Part shown: one piece after another, positions 1-6,877 of the stretch
How the letters are laid out: every line of letters begins with the position of its first letter
Numbering within the stretch: the stretch's first letter is position 1
Made by a program: the position numbers and the translations under genes
Source: Zestomicrobium sp964482405
GTDB lineage: Archaea; Thermoproteota; Thermoprotei_A; Sulfolobales; NBVN01
Assembly: GCA_964482405.1 (NCBI GenBank)
Contig: CAYZXH010000047.1
Span: 1 to 9,226, forward strand
Reading direction: 5' to 3'
DNA: 9,226 nt
Notes under the pieces: generated by a model
Databases searched by the model: none
Seen by the model: the letters and a program-made list of their open reading frames with translations, nothing else
Told to the model about the DNA's origin: nothing

Positions 1-1
1 T

Positions 2-91
2 TTCCAAGGTATTGTAGTCGTGGTGGTATTATCCTCTATTATTGTGCCTTTCATAATTAGGGTCATAATTAACGAGGGATTCATTTATTAA
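2..91 (+). CDS. C-terminal end of a membrane protein (partial, 5' end outside window)
   Basis: The frame beginning at base 2 is open from the window edge to a TAA at 89-91 and encodes 29 residues. The piece is very hydrophobic: a run of five valines, then an Ile/Val/Phe segment interrupted by one proline, then an Arg and a short polar tail ending in Tyr. This looks like the last transmembrane helix of an integral membrane protein. A helix of the form 'I-V-P-F-I-I-R' at the extreme C-terminus is reminiscent of cation/proton antiporters, but that is only a resemblance. Too little is present to assign a family. The other two + frames stop at once or carry no such composition. Confidence 0.5.
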   Translation, partial: FQGIVVVVVLSSIIVPFIIRVIINEGFIY

Positions 92-96
92 TTACG

Positions 97-105
97 CTTA
101 TTAAC
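97..105 (+). promoter_or_regulatory. Candidate TATA box of cdc6
   Basis: CTTATTAAC lies in an AT-rich stretch. Transcription beginning about 25 bases downstream would give a short leader that includes the GGAGTGA ribosome-binding site at 144-150. The same nine bases recur in front of the tRNA gene at 5002-5010, which supports their use as a promoter core. The call is by pattern only. Confidence 0.4.
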
Positions 106-143
106 TTGTATTGGTCACTATTTGGGGGACCACTACTTCCTAT

Positions 144-150
144 GGAGTGA
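144..150 (+). promoter_or_regulatory. Ribosome-binding site of cdc6
   Basis: GGAGTGA sits six bases before the TTG at 157-159. It is complementary to the archaeal 16S 3' end and decides the non-ATG start of cdc6. Confidence 0.6.
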
Positions 151-156
151 GTAGAG

Positions 157-1353
157 TTGGGTAGCGGTGTGAGGGATATAGTGACTGAGACTTTGGTTAA
201 GTCTGAGAAGACTGTTTTCATGAATAGAGAGGTTCTTAGATCTGATTACGTGCCGGAGTACTTGCCGCACAGGGAGGAGCAGATAAGGAAGTTGACTGAG
301 GTACTCTCGCCTCTGCTAAGGGGTGAGAGGCCTAGTAACGTATTTATTTACGGTTTGACAGGGACTGGTAAGACGGCCGTGGTTAAGTATGTTTTGAAGA
401 GGATCGGTGACTACGCTAGAAAGACAGGCAACGATAAGTTTGTTCCGGTCTACATAAACTGTAGGCACGAGAACACGACGTACAGGGTTCTATCAACGCT
501 TGTTGAGTCTTTGGGTGGTAAGGTTCCCTTCACAGGACTTTCTACAGCGGAGGTCTTCCGTAGGTTGAAGGTCAAGATAGGTTCGGCTGGTAAGATAGTG
601 GTTATAGTTCTCGACGAGGTGGACGCGTTAGTTAAGAGAGTTGGTGACGAAATTCTCTATAGGCTGACCAGGATTAACGAGGAACTTGAGAGGGGGAGGG
701 TTTCCGTAATCGGGATAACTAATGATGTTCGCTTCAGAGATAACCTCGACCCTCGAGTTAGGTCTAGCCTGAGCGAGGAGGAAATACTGTTTCCTCCCTA
801 CGACGCGATACAGCTCTCGGATATATTGAGGGACAGGGCTTCGAAAGCGTTTAAGCAGGGCGTCGTTACTGAGGGGGTGATTGAGTACTGTGCTTCTATC
901 GCTGCTAAGGAACACGGGGATGCTAGAAGAGCTCTCGACTTACTCAGGATAGCCGGTGAGGTAGCTGAGAGGTTGGGTGAGGAGCAGGTTAGGATAGAGC
1001 ACGTCAAGATAGCTAGGGAGGAATTAGAGAACGACATGGTTTCAGCTGTGGTTCAGACACTACCACAACACAGTAAGCTAGTCTTACTAGCTACTGCCCT
1101 AGCAGGAGGGAGGTTCAGCAGTACTGGGGACTTGTACGTGAAGTATCGTGAAATAGCTAAGTCGTTTGGGCTTGAACCAGTAACGCAGCGTAGGGTCTCG
1201 GACATAGTGAGTGAGCTAGAGATGGCGGGTCTAGTCATAGCTAAAGTGGTTAACAGGGGTAGGTACGGGAAAACTAAGGAGATAGAGTTAGCCGTTGACC
1301 TCAACATAATACTTAAGGCATTGAAAGAAGACGCGAAAGCGTTAAGCAAGTAA
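157..1353 (+). CDS. cdc6: ORC1/Cdc6 replication initiator ATPase
   Basis: This is a 398-residue archaeal Orc1/Cdc6 protein, which binds origin DNA and loads the MCM helicase. Visible motifs are Walker A GLTGTGKT (residues 66-73), Walker B LDEVD (152-156), a sensor-1/initiator-specific region ITNDVRFRDNLDPRV (187-201), and sensor 2 GDARRALD (254-261). The C-terminal third (about 300-398) has the pattern of the winged-helix DNA-binding domain, including a basic wing-like segment near NRGRYGKTKE. Length is normal for the family and no motif is broken. The TTG start is chosen because GGAGTGA lies six bases upstream. The DUF99 gene follows 25 bases after the stop, so the two may be cotranscribed. 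Archaeal cdc6 genes often lie beside the origin they serve. Which Orc1 paralogue this is cannot be told from sequence alone. Confidence 0.97.
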   Translation: MGSGVRDIVTETLVKSEKTVFMNREVLRSDYVPEYLPHREEQIRKLTEVLSPLLRGERPSNVFIYGLTGTGKTAVVKYVLKRIGDYARKTGNDKFVPVYINCRHENTTYRVLSTLVESLGGKVPFTGLSTAEVFRRLKVKIGSAGKIVVIVLDEVDALVKRVGDEILYRLTRINEELERGRVSVIGITNDVRFRDNLDPRVRSSLSEEEILFPPYDAIQLSDILRDRASKAFKQGVVTEGVIEYCASIAAKEHGDARRALDLLRIAGEVAERLGEEQVRIEHVKIAREELENDMVSAVVQTLPQHSKLVLLATALAGGRFSSTGDLYVKYREIAKSFGLEPVTQRRVSDIVSELEMAGLVIAKVVNRGRYGKTKEIELAVDLNIILKALKEDAKALSK

Positions 1354-1378
1354 CCCTCTTTAACTAGTTGATTAAGCG

Positions 1379-1981
1379 ATGAGCGACCCACTAACTATCG
1401 GGGTAGATGACGGCTACTTCACCCAAGAATTTAAGGAATTAAGACTTAAGACCCTCTTAGTAGGCGTTTTATGCTTGGGTAAAAAGCCGGAAAATACAAG
1501 AATAACTACCGTAGTTGTGGACGGCTCTGACGGAACCTCCAGAACTCTGGAAATCATTAATGATTTAAGGAGAGGCTCCGCCACCGACATTAGCGCCGTC
1601 TTCCTAGACGGCGTTACGATAGCGGGCTTCAACTTCGTGGATCCGGAGGAAATTAACGTACGGACAGGGATTCCTGTGGTGGTGCTGTTTAAGACTAAGC
1701 TGAAGTTAGATAGGGTGAGGGCAGCCCTAATAAAGCACTTCACTGATTGGAGAGAAAGGTATGATGTCATAGAACGTAATTATAGGAGGGCGCAGGAAGT
1801 GGTGACGCGTAAGAAGAATTTAAGAGTTTCTCTTTACGGGTTAGGCTTAAGCGAGGTATCCAAGCTGATTTCATCGCTTCAACATGTTTCCACGATACCG
1901 GAGCCTCTCAGATTAGCGGACTTGATTGCTTCGGAATTAACTAGGAGTACGTGCCTCCTCAATATTTTGAGGTCTGACTAA
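1379..1981 (+). CDS. DUF99 / UPF0215 family protein (endonuclease V-like, 'endonuclease dU')
   Basis: This 200-residue protein matches the archaeal DUF99/UPF0215 family, which has an RNase H-like fold related to endonuclease V and is predicted to act in repair of deaminated DNA. Family hallmarks seen are the N-terminal GVDDGYF (residues 8-14), LLVGVL (26-31), VVDGSDGTS (46-54), the FLDGVTIAGFNFVD block (75-88), a TGIPVVVLFK strand and a KHFTDWRERY helix. The conserved acids D10/D11, D48 and D77 are plausible metal ligands by analogy with endonuclease V. Length is typical. The ATG at 1379 has no strong ribosome-binding site, which fits translation coupled to cdc6, 25 bases upstream. Placement behind an origin-binding protein suits a genome-maintenance role. 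Family membership is firm, but I know of no firmly established biochemical activity. Confidence 0.88.
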   Translation: MSDPLTIGVDDGYFTQEFKELRLKTLLVGVLCLGKKPENTRITTVVVDGSDGTSRTLEIINDLRRGSATDISAVFLDGVTIAGFNFVDPEEINVRTGIPVVVLFKTKLKLDRVRAALIKHFTDWRERYDVIERNYRRAQEVVTRKKNLRVSLYGLGLSEVSKLISSLQHVSTIPEPLRLADLIASELTRSTCLLNILRSD

Positions 1982-2040
1982 ATTATTATATTACAATGTT
2001 TATTCACTTGGTTTAGTTAGAGAATCCTTATCCTGAACCC

Positions 2041-2053
2041 TTATATTCCTTAA
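2041..2053 (+). promoter_or_regulatory. Promoter of the aminotransferase/TauE/AEC block
   Basis: A TTATAT core preceded by CCC is centred near 2044. Start of transcription about 25-27 bases downstream falls at 2069-2071, on the GTG at 2069. No ribosome-binding site is present, so a leaderless mRNA is likely. Confidence 0.5.
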
Positions 2054-2065
2054 ATTACATTTGGT

Positions 2066-3268
2066 TTGGTGTGTGATGTGCCTGGATCCTCGCTTCCAGA
2101 GGTGTTGCGTCAAACTTTGTTTGGTGAGGTCTTGAGCGGGTTTCCAGTATTCTGTCTTGAGAGATGGCAGAGTCTTCATGAAACTAGCGCTAGGGTGTTG
2201 CTTAGCGATAGTGGTGTTCACCCACTATCTATTGCTGAGTTATTTGATTACGGCTTAAGCCTAGACCAATTATCTAGGGTTGAGTTAGGGTATGGGTGGA
2301 CTAAAGGTTCCCCGAAGCTTAGGGAGAGGATCTCGGAAATTTATGAGGGTGTTGTGAGTCCCGAAAACGTTCTCGTGACTAACGGTTCCGCCGAAGCTAA
2401 CTTATTAACTGTTCTTGGTTTGGTTAGGTCAAGCGATTTGGTGTTGGTTGATGTCCCAAACTACATGCAAGTACCCGGGCTACTTAAGTGGTTAGGAGCT
2501 CGTGTGATATTCTTGAGGAGAAATCCGCCGGGCTGGGGTTTCCCGATAGATGATGCGATTTCCTTAATGAGGCAACACAAACCTAAAGCTATGTTCGTGA
2601 ACGACCCTAACAACCCTACAGGCACTTATATGACGAGAAGAGAGCTGGAGGAACTTTCTTATGAAGCTGAGAAAACAGGTACGACGCTAGTTTTCGACGA
2701 GGTTTACTGGGGTTCTGAGTTGCAGGAGCCTAGGCCGAGCGTTCTCGAGATCGCTTTATCGGATCAGGTCGTGTCTGTTTCCGGCTTATCTAAGGTTTAC
2801 GGGTTGCCCGGCCTACGTGTTGGGTGGGTGGCGGGTTCTGAGAAACTAATTAGCAGGTTATGGAGTTTGAAGGATTATACTACTATAGCGCCCTCAATAC
2901 TTAGCGATTACATCGCTTCAGTAATGCTTGAGCGAGACAACTTTAGGAGACTTAGGGAGAGGGCTAAGAGTATCGTGAGAAGTAATTTAGAGATTCTTAA
3001 ATGGGCTCACTCCGGAGCTGGAGACCTCTTCGAGGTAGTGTGGCCGAGAGCTGGAGCTTATTTTCTAGCCGAGATTCCCTGGAGTGGCGACACGTTAATG
3101 GTTGCCTACGAGCTTTTCAGGGAGTATGGTGTGTTGGTTAACCCGGGCGAATGTTTCGAGATACCTGGGTACCTCAGGGTAGGCCTAGGCCAGCAACCCA
3201 CGCAGTTTAGGAATAGTCTGCAAACCCTAATTGACGGCTTAGCGAGAATACGTGAGAAAACCTCGTGA
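2066..3268 (+). CDS. PLP-dependent class I/II (fold type I) aminotransferase
   Basis: This 400-residue protein belongs to the aspartate-aminotransferase-like class I/II group. Visible landmarks are a GYGWTKGSPKLRERI block (75-89), TNGSAEANLL (105-114) for cofactor phosphate contacts, NDPNNPTGTY with N183 of NPTG, FDEVYW with D211 and Y214, and SGLSKVYGLPGLRVGW in which K243 is the expected Schiff-base lysine and R251 contacts PLP phosphate. Near the C-terminus, YLRVGLG carries the arginine that normally binds the substrate carboxylate. All catalytic positions are intact. The amino donor cannot be deduced. The start is uncertain: TTG 2066, GTG 2069 and GTG 2078 are all in frame, and promoter spacing favours leaderless GTG 2069. 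Two transporters follow with 18-base gaps, suggesting that its substrate or product is transported. Confidence 0.93.
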   Translation: MVCDVPGSSLPEVLRQTLFGEVLSGFPVFCLERWQSLHETSARVLLSDSGVHPLSIAELFDYGLSLDQLSRVELGYGWTKGSPKLRERISEIYEGVVSPENVLVTNGSAEANLLTVLGLVRSSDLVLVDVPNYMQVPGLLKWLGARVIFLRRNPPGWGFPIDDAISLMRQHKPKAMFVNDPNNPTGTYMTRRELEELSYEAEKTGTTLVFDEVYWGSELQEPRPSVLEIALSDQVVSVSGLSKVYGLPGLRVGWVAGSEKLISRLWSLKDYTTIAPSILSDYIASVMLERDNFRRLRERAKSIVRSNLEILKWAHSGAGDLFEVVWPRAGAYFLAEIPWSGDTLMVAYELFREYGVLVNPGECFEIPGYLRVGLGQQPTQFRNSLQTLIDGLARIREKTS

Positions 3269-3274
3269 TAGGTT

Positions 3275-3280
3275 AGGGGA
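3275..3280 (+). promoter_or_regulatory. Ribosome-binding site of the TauE/SafE gene
   Basis: AGGGGA lies six bases before the GTG at 3287, fixing that codon as the start despite the absence of ATG nearby. Confidence 0.55.
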
Positions 3281-3286
3281 CGTACA

Positions 3287-4057
3287 GTGCTGATTTACTT
3301 GGCGACTTCCCTAATAGGTCTTGCGGCGGGAATACTGGGTTCTATGTTTGGTCTCGGAGGGGGTTTCCTGATGGTCCCCCTCTTGAATATTATGGGGGTT
3401 GACATAAGGGTTGCTGTAGGGACTTCCGCGGGCGCGATATTCTTCAACATGCTCTCCTCAACTATCGCGTACTCTAGGTATAAGTACGTGGTTTATAGAG
3501 CAGGCATTCTACTGTCGGTAAGTGCTGCGGTGACAGCATATTTCGGCGCACAACTTACTAAAGTGTTAAACCCTGATTTACTTAAGACGGTCTTCGGGGT
3601 TGTCCTGATTTTCGTTGGTTTAAGGATAATAGCTACTAGAGATGGTGGTAGGGGGTCTGGGAATGCCTCAGTGGAGTGGTGTGTGAAAAACTATGTCCTG
3701 TTAGTGTTGGGGGGTTGCTTGGCGGGTTTGGTAGCAGGGCTTCTTGGTGTGGGTGGCGGGGTAGTGAATGTGCCTCTCCTAACGTCATTAGGCTTCCTAA
3801 TACATTATGCCGTAGCAACTTCTTCAATGGCTATCACAATAACTTCAGTTACATCAGCTTTAACTCACTACTCCCTGGGGAACGTAGATCTGGGGTTGCT
3901 GATTTCTTTGACGCCAACACTGATAATAGGCGCTCAGGTAGGTGCTTCAATAACTAAGAGGACTAGGTCAGTAACTTTGAGGAGAGGTTTCGCGCTGGTT
4001 TTATGGTTCATCGCCGTAAGGATGATTCTCAAGGGTCTCGGCTTCAACATACCTTAG
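3287..4057 (+). CDS. TauE/SafE (DUF81) family membrane transporter
   Basis: This 256-residue integral membrane protein has the two-fold repeat typical of the TauE/SafE family, which exports sulfite, organosulfonates or related anions. The signature GILGSMFGLGGGFLMVPLL (15-33) is echoed in the second half by GLVAGLLGVGGGVVNVPLL (147-165). Each is followed by a conserved VGTS/VATS segment, at about residues 44-47 in the first half. About seven or eight hydrophobic helices can be traced, with a polar Arg/Gly/Ser-rich linker (118-130) between the halves. Length is normal. The gene follows the aminotransferase stop by 18 bases and is followed after 18 bases by an AEC carrier, so it is most likely cotranscribed with both. 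The anion carried cannot be predicted from sequence. Confidence 0.9.
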   Translation: MLIYLATSLIGLAAGILGSMFGLGGGFLMVPLLNIMGVDIRVAVGTSAGAIFFNMLSSTIAYSRYKYVVYRAGILLSVSAAVTAYFGAQLTKVLNPDLLKTVFGVVLIFVGLRIIATRDGGRGSGNASVEWCVKNYVLLVLGGCLAGLVAGLLGVGGGVVNVPLLTSLGFLIHYAVATSSMAITITSVTSALTHYSLGNVDLGLLISLTPTLIIGAQVGASITKRTRSVTLRRGFALVLWFIAVRMILKGLGFNIP

Positions 4058-4075
4058 TATCGAGGTCTTCAGTAA

Positions 4076-4960
4076 ATGGTGACTGAGATAGCGGTAATGT
4101 CTGGCTTGATACTCCTCGCGTTACTCGTTAACTACCTGTACAACGGGAAGGCTTTCTACGAACCCCTAGTCAATACCTTAACTAACGTGGTTTACTGGGT
4201 ATTAATACCTCTGACTTTTTTCAAGACCTTCGGTGAGAGGGGGTTAAACGTTTCGGATTTATGGGTTTTAGCTTCCTTCCTGACGTTCATGTTCGTGATG
4301 TTTGTTTTCGTGTATAAATTATTGCGCTGCGAGGGTGGTGGCGTGAGGGAGGCGGTATTCCTAGCTTCCGTTTTCCCTAACGCCGTATTCCTAGGATTCC
4401 CCGTAAGCATGGCTTTCTTCGGCACTTTAGACGTGGCCTCTATCTACGGGTTTTTCACCGTCACACTAAACGTTGTTATCCCGGACTTCATGCACTCAGA
4501 GAGACTTGCTGTAGGTAAGTTTCTGAAGCATCCAGTAACTATAGGGTTCCTAACCGGGCTCACCCTACATTACGGGTTTGAAGAATACGTTGCCTTAGTA
4601 TCTAACACTCTTTTCTGGGTAGGTCCGCTCATGAGTTATCTATCTGCGGTAATACTAGGTTTGAGACTACCCGTGAAACTCAGCATGCTTAAGAAGTACT
4701 CGAGGGAAGCACTTCTCGTAGGGTCTTTCAGGTTTTTGGTAAGCCCGTTAATAAGCTTGCTGTTTGTTTTAATCTTCAGAATCTCATGGTTTAGAGGGCT
4801 TCAGTTAATCTTGGTTTCGTCAATGCCTCCAGCGTTAATAAACATCATAATGTCTCAAAAACACGGGTGGAGACCTGAATTAGTTTCCGCTGTAACAGCA
4901 ATACTCACGTTATTTAACCTGCTTTTCTTAGCAGTTCTTGGCATAATCCTTAGTTTATGA
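4076..4960 (+). CDS. AEC family transporter (auxin efflux carrier / malate permease type)
   Basis: This 294-residue, highly hydrophobic protein has the layout of the AEC family within the bile/arsenite/riboflavin transporter superfamily. Family marks are an N-terminal helix followed by NTLTNVVYWVLIPLTFF (33-49), the PNAVFLGFPV block (101-110, the usual N-x-x-F/L-G-x-P motif), and SSMPPALINIIM in the second half (248-259) matching the conserved Pro-rich crossover. About nine or ten membrane segments are visible. Members move organic anions such as malate or other small amphipathic acids. It is the last gene of the aminotransferase block. ATG 4076 is preceded by GAGGTC at 4062-4067. A 73-base gap and a tRNA promoter follow. 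Substrate is unknown. Confidence 0.85.
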   Translation: MVTEIAVMSGLILLALLVNYLYNGKAFYEPLVNTLTNVVYWVLIPLTFFKTFGERGLNVSDLWVLASFLTFMFVMFVFVYKLLRCEGGGVREAVFLASVFPNAVFLGFPVSMAFFGTLDVASIYGFFTVTLNVVIPDFMHSERLAVGKFLKHPVTIGFLTGLTLHYGFEEYVALVSNTLFWVGPLMSYLSAVILGLRLPVKLSMLKKYSREALLVGSFRFLVSPLISLLFVLIFRISWFRGLQLILVSSMPPALINIIMSQKHGWRPELVSAVTAILTLFNLLFLAVLGIILSL

Positions 4961-5000
4961 TCGCTCCCTACGTAGTGTGTTGAGGAAGTAATGCGTAAAT

Positions 5001-5010
5001 TCTTATTAAC
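5001..5010 (+). promoter_or_regulatory. Candidate TATA box of tRNA-Leu
   Basis: TCTTATTAAC lies about 28 bases before the first base of the mature tRNA, the normal archaeal spacing. It shares CTTATTAAC with the cdc6 promoter candidate at 97-105. The second AT-rich run at 5021-5030 is too close to the tRNA to be its TATA box and is more likely the initiator region. Confidence 0.5.
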
Positions 5011-5033
5011 GGGTCAACTACTTATAATTATTG

Positions 5034-5121
5034 GCGGGGGTGCCCGAGCCAGGTCAAAGGGGTCAGGCTTAGGCCCTGATGGCGTAGGCCTGCGTGGGTT
5101 CAAATCCCACCCCCCGCACCA
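5034..5121 (+). tRNA. tRNA-Leu (anticodon UAG), CCA encoded
   Basis: The cloverleaf can be folded by hand. Acceptor GCGGGGG (5034-5040) pairs with CCCCCGC (5111-5117), followed by discriminator A and an encoded CCA (5119-5121). The D arm begins CCCGAGCC. The anticodon stem TCAGG/CCTGA (5063-5067/5075-5079) encloses loop CTTAGGC, giving anticodon UAG, which reads CUA leucine codons. A long variable arm with stem GGC/GCC and loop GTAG (5081-5090) marks a class II tRNA, as expected for Leu. The T arm GTGGG/CCCAC (5094-5098/5106-5110) carries loop TTCAAAT. There is no intron, although introns are common in tRNA genes of this lineage. The gene stands alone between the AEC carrier and mtnP. Confidence 0.96.
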
Positions 5122-5170
5122 AAAATCCTAATCAGGTTGAGAGGATCCTTAGACGTTTTAAGCTTAGGAC

Positions 5171-5182
5171 TAAATATATTTT
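5171..5182 (+). promoter_or_regulatory. Promoter of mtnP
   Basis: TAAATATATTTT is a strong archaeal TATA box centred near 5176. A start about 25 bases downstream falls close to GTG 5196 and TTG 5199, with no ribosome-binding site between, so mtnP is probably read from a leaderless mRNA. This argues against any start further upstream. Confidence 0.55.
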
Positions 5183-5195
5183 GTGGTGTTTAAAA

Positions 5196-6011
5196 GTGTT
5201 GGTTAAACCCTCTGTTAAGGCTGAGATAGGAGTTATTGGTGGAAGTGGGTTATACGACCCAGGAATGTTTGAGGGGGTTAAGGAGTTTAAGGTCTACACC
5301 CCTTACGGACCTCCTTCCGATAATGTCTTAGTAGGTTCTTATTCGGGTAGGGTAGTCGCGTTTATCCCTAGGCATGGAAGAGGCCATAAGATACCACCAC
5401 ACAAAATCAATTACCGCGCTAACATTTGGGCGCTTAAGTCTCTGGGTGTTAGGTGGGTTGTCGCTGTTTCTGCTGTGGGTTCCTTACGCGAGGACTACAT
5501 TCCCGGCGACTTAGTAGTTCCTGATCAATTCATAGACATGACCAAAAAGAGGGATTACAGCTTCTTCGACGGTTCTCTGGTAGGGCATGTGAGCATGGCC
5601 GACCCGTTCTGCCCCACGCTGAGGAAACTAATCTTGGACGTAGGTGCTACACTGAACATAAAGATTCACCCCAGAGGTACTTACGTGTGTATTGAAGGAC
5701 CTAGGTTCTCTACCAGGGCTGAATCTAGGGTGTGGAAGGAAGTGTTCAAAGCAGATATTGTTGGCATGACTCTAGTTCCTGAGGTTAACTTAGCGAGAGA
5801 AGCCGAAATGCACTACGCTACCATAGCCTTAGTCACAGACTACGATGTTTGGGCTGAGAAGCCCGTGACCGCTGAGGAAGTAGCTAAGGTTATGTCTGAG
5901 AACGTTGAGAAAGCTAAGAAGATTCTCGCAAACCTCATACCTAAGATACCTAAACCTGAGGAAGCGGTGGGGTGCTGGTGCGAGAAGAGCTTGAGAGACG
6001 CGCTGATCTGA
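5196..6011 (+). CDS. mtnP: S-methyl-5'-thioadenosine phosphorylase (MTAP II type)
   Basis: The enzyme cleaves 5'-methylthioadenosine with phosphate to adenine and methylthioribose-1-phosphate, recycling the by-product of polyamine synthesis. From GTG 5196 it has 271 residues, the usual family size. Visible motifs are GVIGGSGLYDP (12-22, phosphate loop), PRHGRGH (58-64), VSAVGSL (91-97), IEGPRFSTRAES (166-177), GMTLVPEVNLA (190-200) and TDYD (D215, D217), the aspartates that read the purine base. The tail GCWCEKS holds a CXC pair (C260, C262) at the place where hyperthermophilic MTAP/PNP enzymes form a stabilising disulfide. The reading frame extends upstream into the tRNA, but that part is rejected because a TATA box lies at 5171-5182. 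Its 3' end overlaps the next gene by about 40 bases. Some family members also accept inosine or guanosine. Confidence 0.95.
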   Translation: MLVKPSVKAEIGVIGGSGLYDPGMFEGVKEFKVYTPYGPPSDNVLVGSYSGRVVAFIPRHGRGHKIPPHKINYRANIWALKSLGVRWVVAVSAVGSLREDYIPGDLVVPDQFIDMTKKRDYSFFDGSLVGHVSMADPFCPTLRKLILDVGATLNIKIHPRGTYVCIEGPRFSTRAESRVWKEVFKADIVGMTLVPEVNLAREAEMHYATIALVTDYDVWAEKPVTAEEVAKVMSENVEKAKKILANLIPKIPKPEEAVGCWCEKSLRDALI

Positions 6012-6877
6012 TAGATGTCTTATCACGTAAATTAAGTAAGGATAGAATTGATGAGTTAAGGAGTAAGTCACTCTCAATAGTTGATTTTATTAAAAACTCT
6101 AGTAAGGTAATAACTACTACCTCAGATTTTTATGAGTCGCCGGCTAGGTATGCGTCAATAATTTTTTCCTCCATAACCGATAAAGACGTGAGGTATGTGG
6201 ATTCGGAGGACTTAATGTATTATATAGCGCCGTATGACGAGAGCAGGGAATCCAGCGTCATAATTTACTCGTCCAGCGAAGGACTACATAACCTCAGGTT
6301 ACTTACCGATCAGTTGACGTGGACTAATCATAGGGTGCTGGTAGTCGCTCAGAGCAAGCTAGGTGAGGATCTTGAGTATAGGTTGAGCGGCAACGTTGTA
6401 GTAAACCTCGGCACTGATGAGTGGTTACTACACGCCCACGTAATCACGTCGCTTGCTGCCGTGGAATTAGCTCCTAGCGAGTCTTTACGTAAGGCTAGGA
6501 TAGTGAAAGAGTTGAATTCTCTGGACGCCAAGTTATTGGAGGACTTGCTTCAAGCCTACGATAATGTGTTAAGGGAGTTAAGGAAATTCGTCGCAGAGCC
6601 CTTCATAACCACGGCTAGCCCCTCGATGTGGGGGGTTGCTGAAGAAATAGTGTATAAGCGCTCGTATAACACTTACTTAGTTCGTCCTGAAGCCGTCCCC
6701 AGACACGTCTCTAAGGTGAAGAGAGTCTTAATAATATCCACGGACGTTGAGGAGTACTCCCTTAAGTCTGTTAGGGGCTTATCAATAACTCAAGGTGTTG
6801 AAGCATTCTCCTTAAACCTCAGGACAGACCCTCTCACATCACCTATTTACGGGTTATTACTCATAGAGTTCTTATGA
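5972..6877 (+). CDS. Degenerate double-SIS (sugar isomerase fold) protein, function unknown
   Basis: This protein of up to 301 residues cannot be named confidently but reads as two SIS lobes. Lobe 1: VITTTSDF (46-53) resembles the first phosphate loop, and VIIYSSSEG (96-104) resembles the S-x-SGeT loop before a helix and VLVVA strand (122-126). Lobe 2: FITTASPSMWGVAEEI (211-226) resembles the GRG-x-S/A-x-E start of the GlmS second lobe, with VLIISTD (252-258) and a final DPLTSPIYGLLLIE like the P-x-x-Q end of SIS domains. The glycines of the phosphate loops are mostly replaced, and I cannot find the Glu/His/Lys pattern of an isomerase. Start is GTG 5972 or GTG 5978, both inside the end of mtnP, implying translational coupling. 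An SDR-like gene follows after 10 bases. A phosphosugar-binding or regulatory role is inference. Confidence 0.55.
   Translation: MLVREELERRADLIDVLSRKLSKDRIDELRSKSLSIVDFIKNSSKVITTTSDFYESPARYASIIFSSITDKDVRYVDSEDLMYYIAPYDESRESSVIIYSSSEGLHNLRLLTDQLTWTNHRVLVVAQSKLGEDLEYRLSGNVVVNLGTDEWLLHAHVITSLAAVELAPSESLRKARIVKELNSLDAKLLEDLLQAYDNVLRELRKFVAEPFITTASPSMWGVAEEIVYKRSYNTYLVRPEAVPRHVSKVKRVLIISTDVEEYSLKSVRGLSITQGVEAFSLNLRTDPLTSPIYGLLLIEFL

Noticed and set aside
628..1391. Reverse-strand open frames opposite cdc6
   Set aside because: They are Ser/Leu-rich antisense shadows of a conserved gene, with no start signals or recognisable motifs. Similar reverse frames opposite the other genes were rejected for the same reason.
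3676..3957. Overlapping + frame of 93 codons inside the TauE/SafE gene
   Set aside because: It is a shadow of an intact membrane protein gene. Its sequence has no family features.
5021..5030. CTTATAATTA as the TATA box of tRNA-Leu
   Set aside because: It ends four bases before the mature tRNA, too close for the roughly 25-base spacing. The box at 5001-5010 fits better.
4991..5130. Small open frame from ATG 4991 through the tRNA to a TAA after the CCA
   Set aside because: Its composition is dictated by the tRNA. There is no protein family resemblance and no reason to expect translation.
5094..5195. Upstream extension of the mtnP reading frame into the tRNA gene
   Set aside because: It would begin inside the T arm of tRNA-Leu and cross a strong TATA box at 5171-5182. 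Family alignment begins only after GTG 5196.
6040..6060. GATGAG-containing segments in coding regions as further C/D-box RNAs
   Set aside because: They lack a purine-TGATGA C box or a properly spaced D/D'/C' set and lie in well-supported coding sequence.
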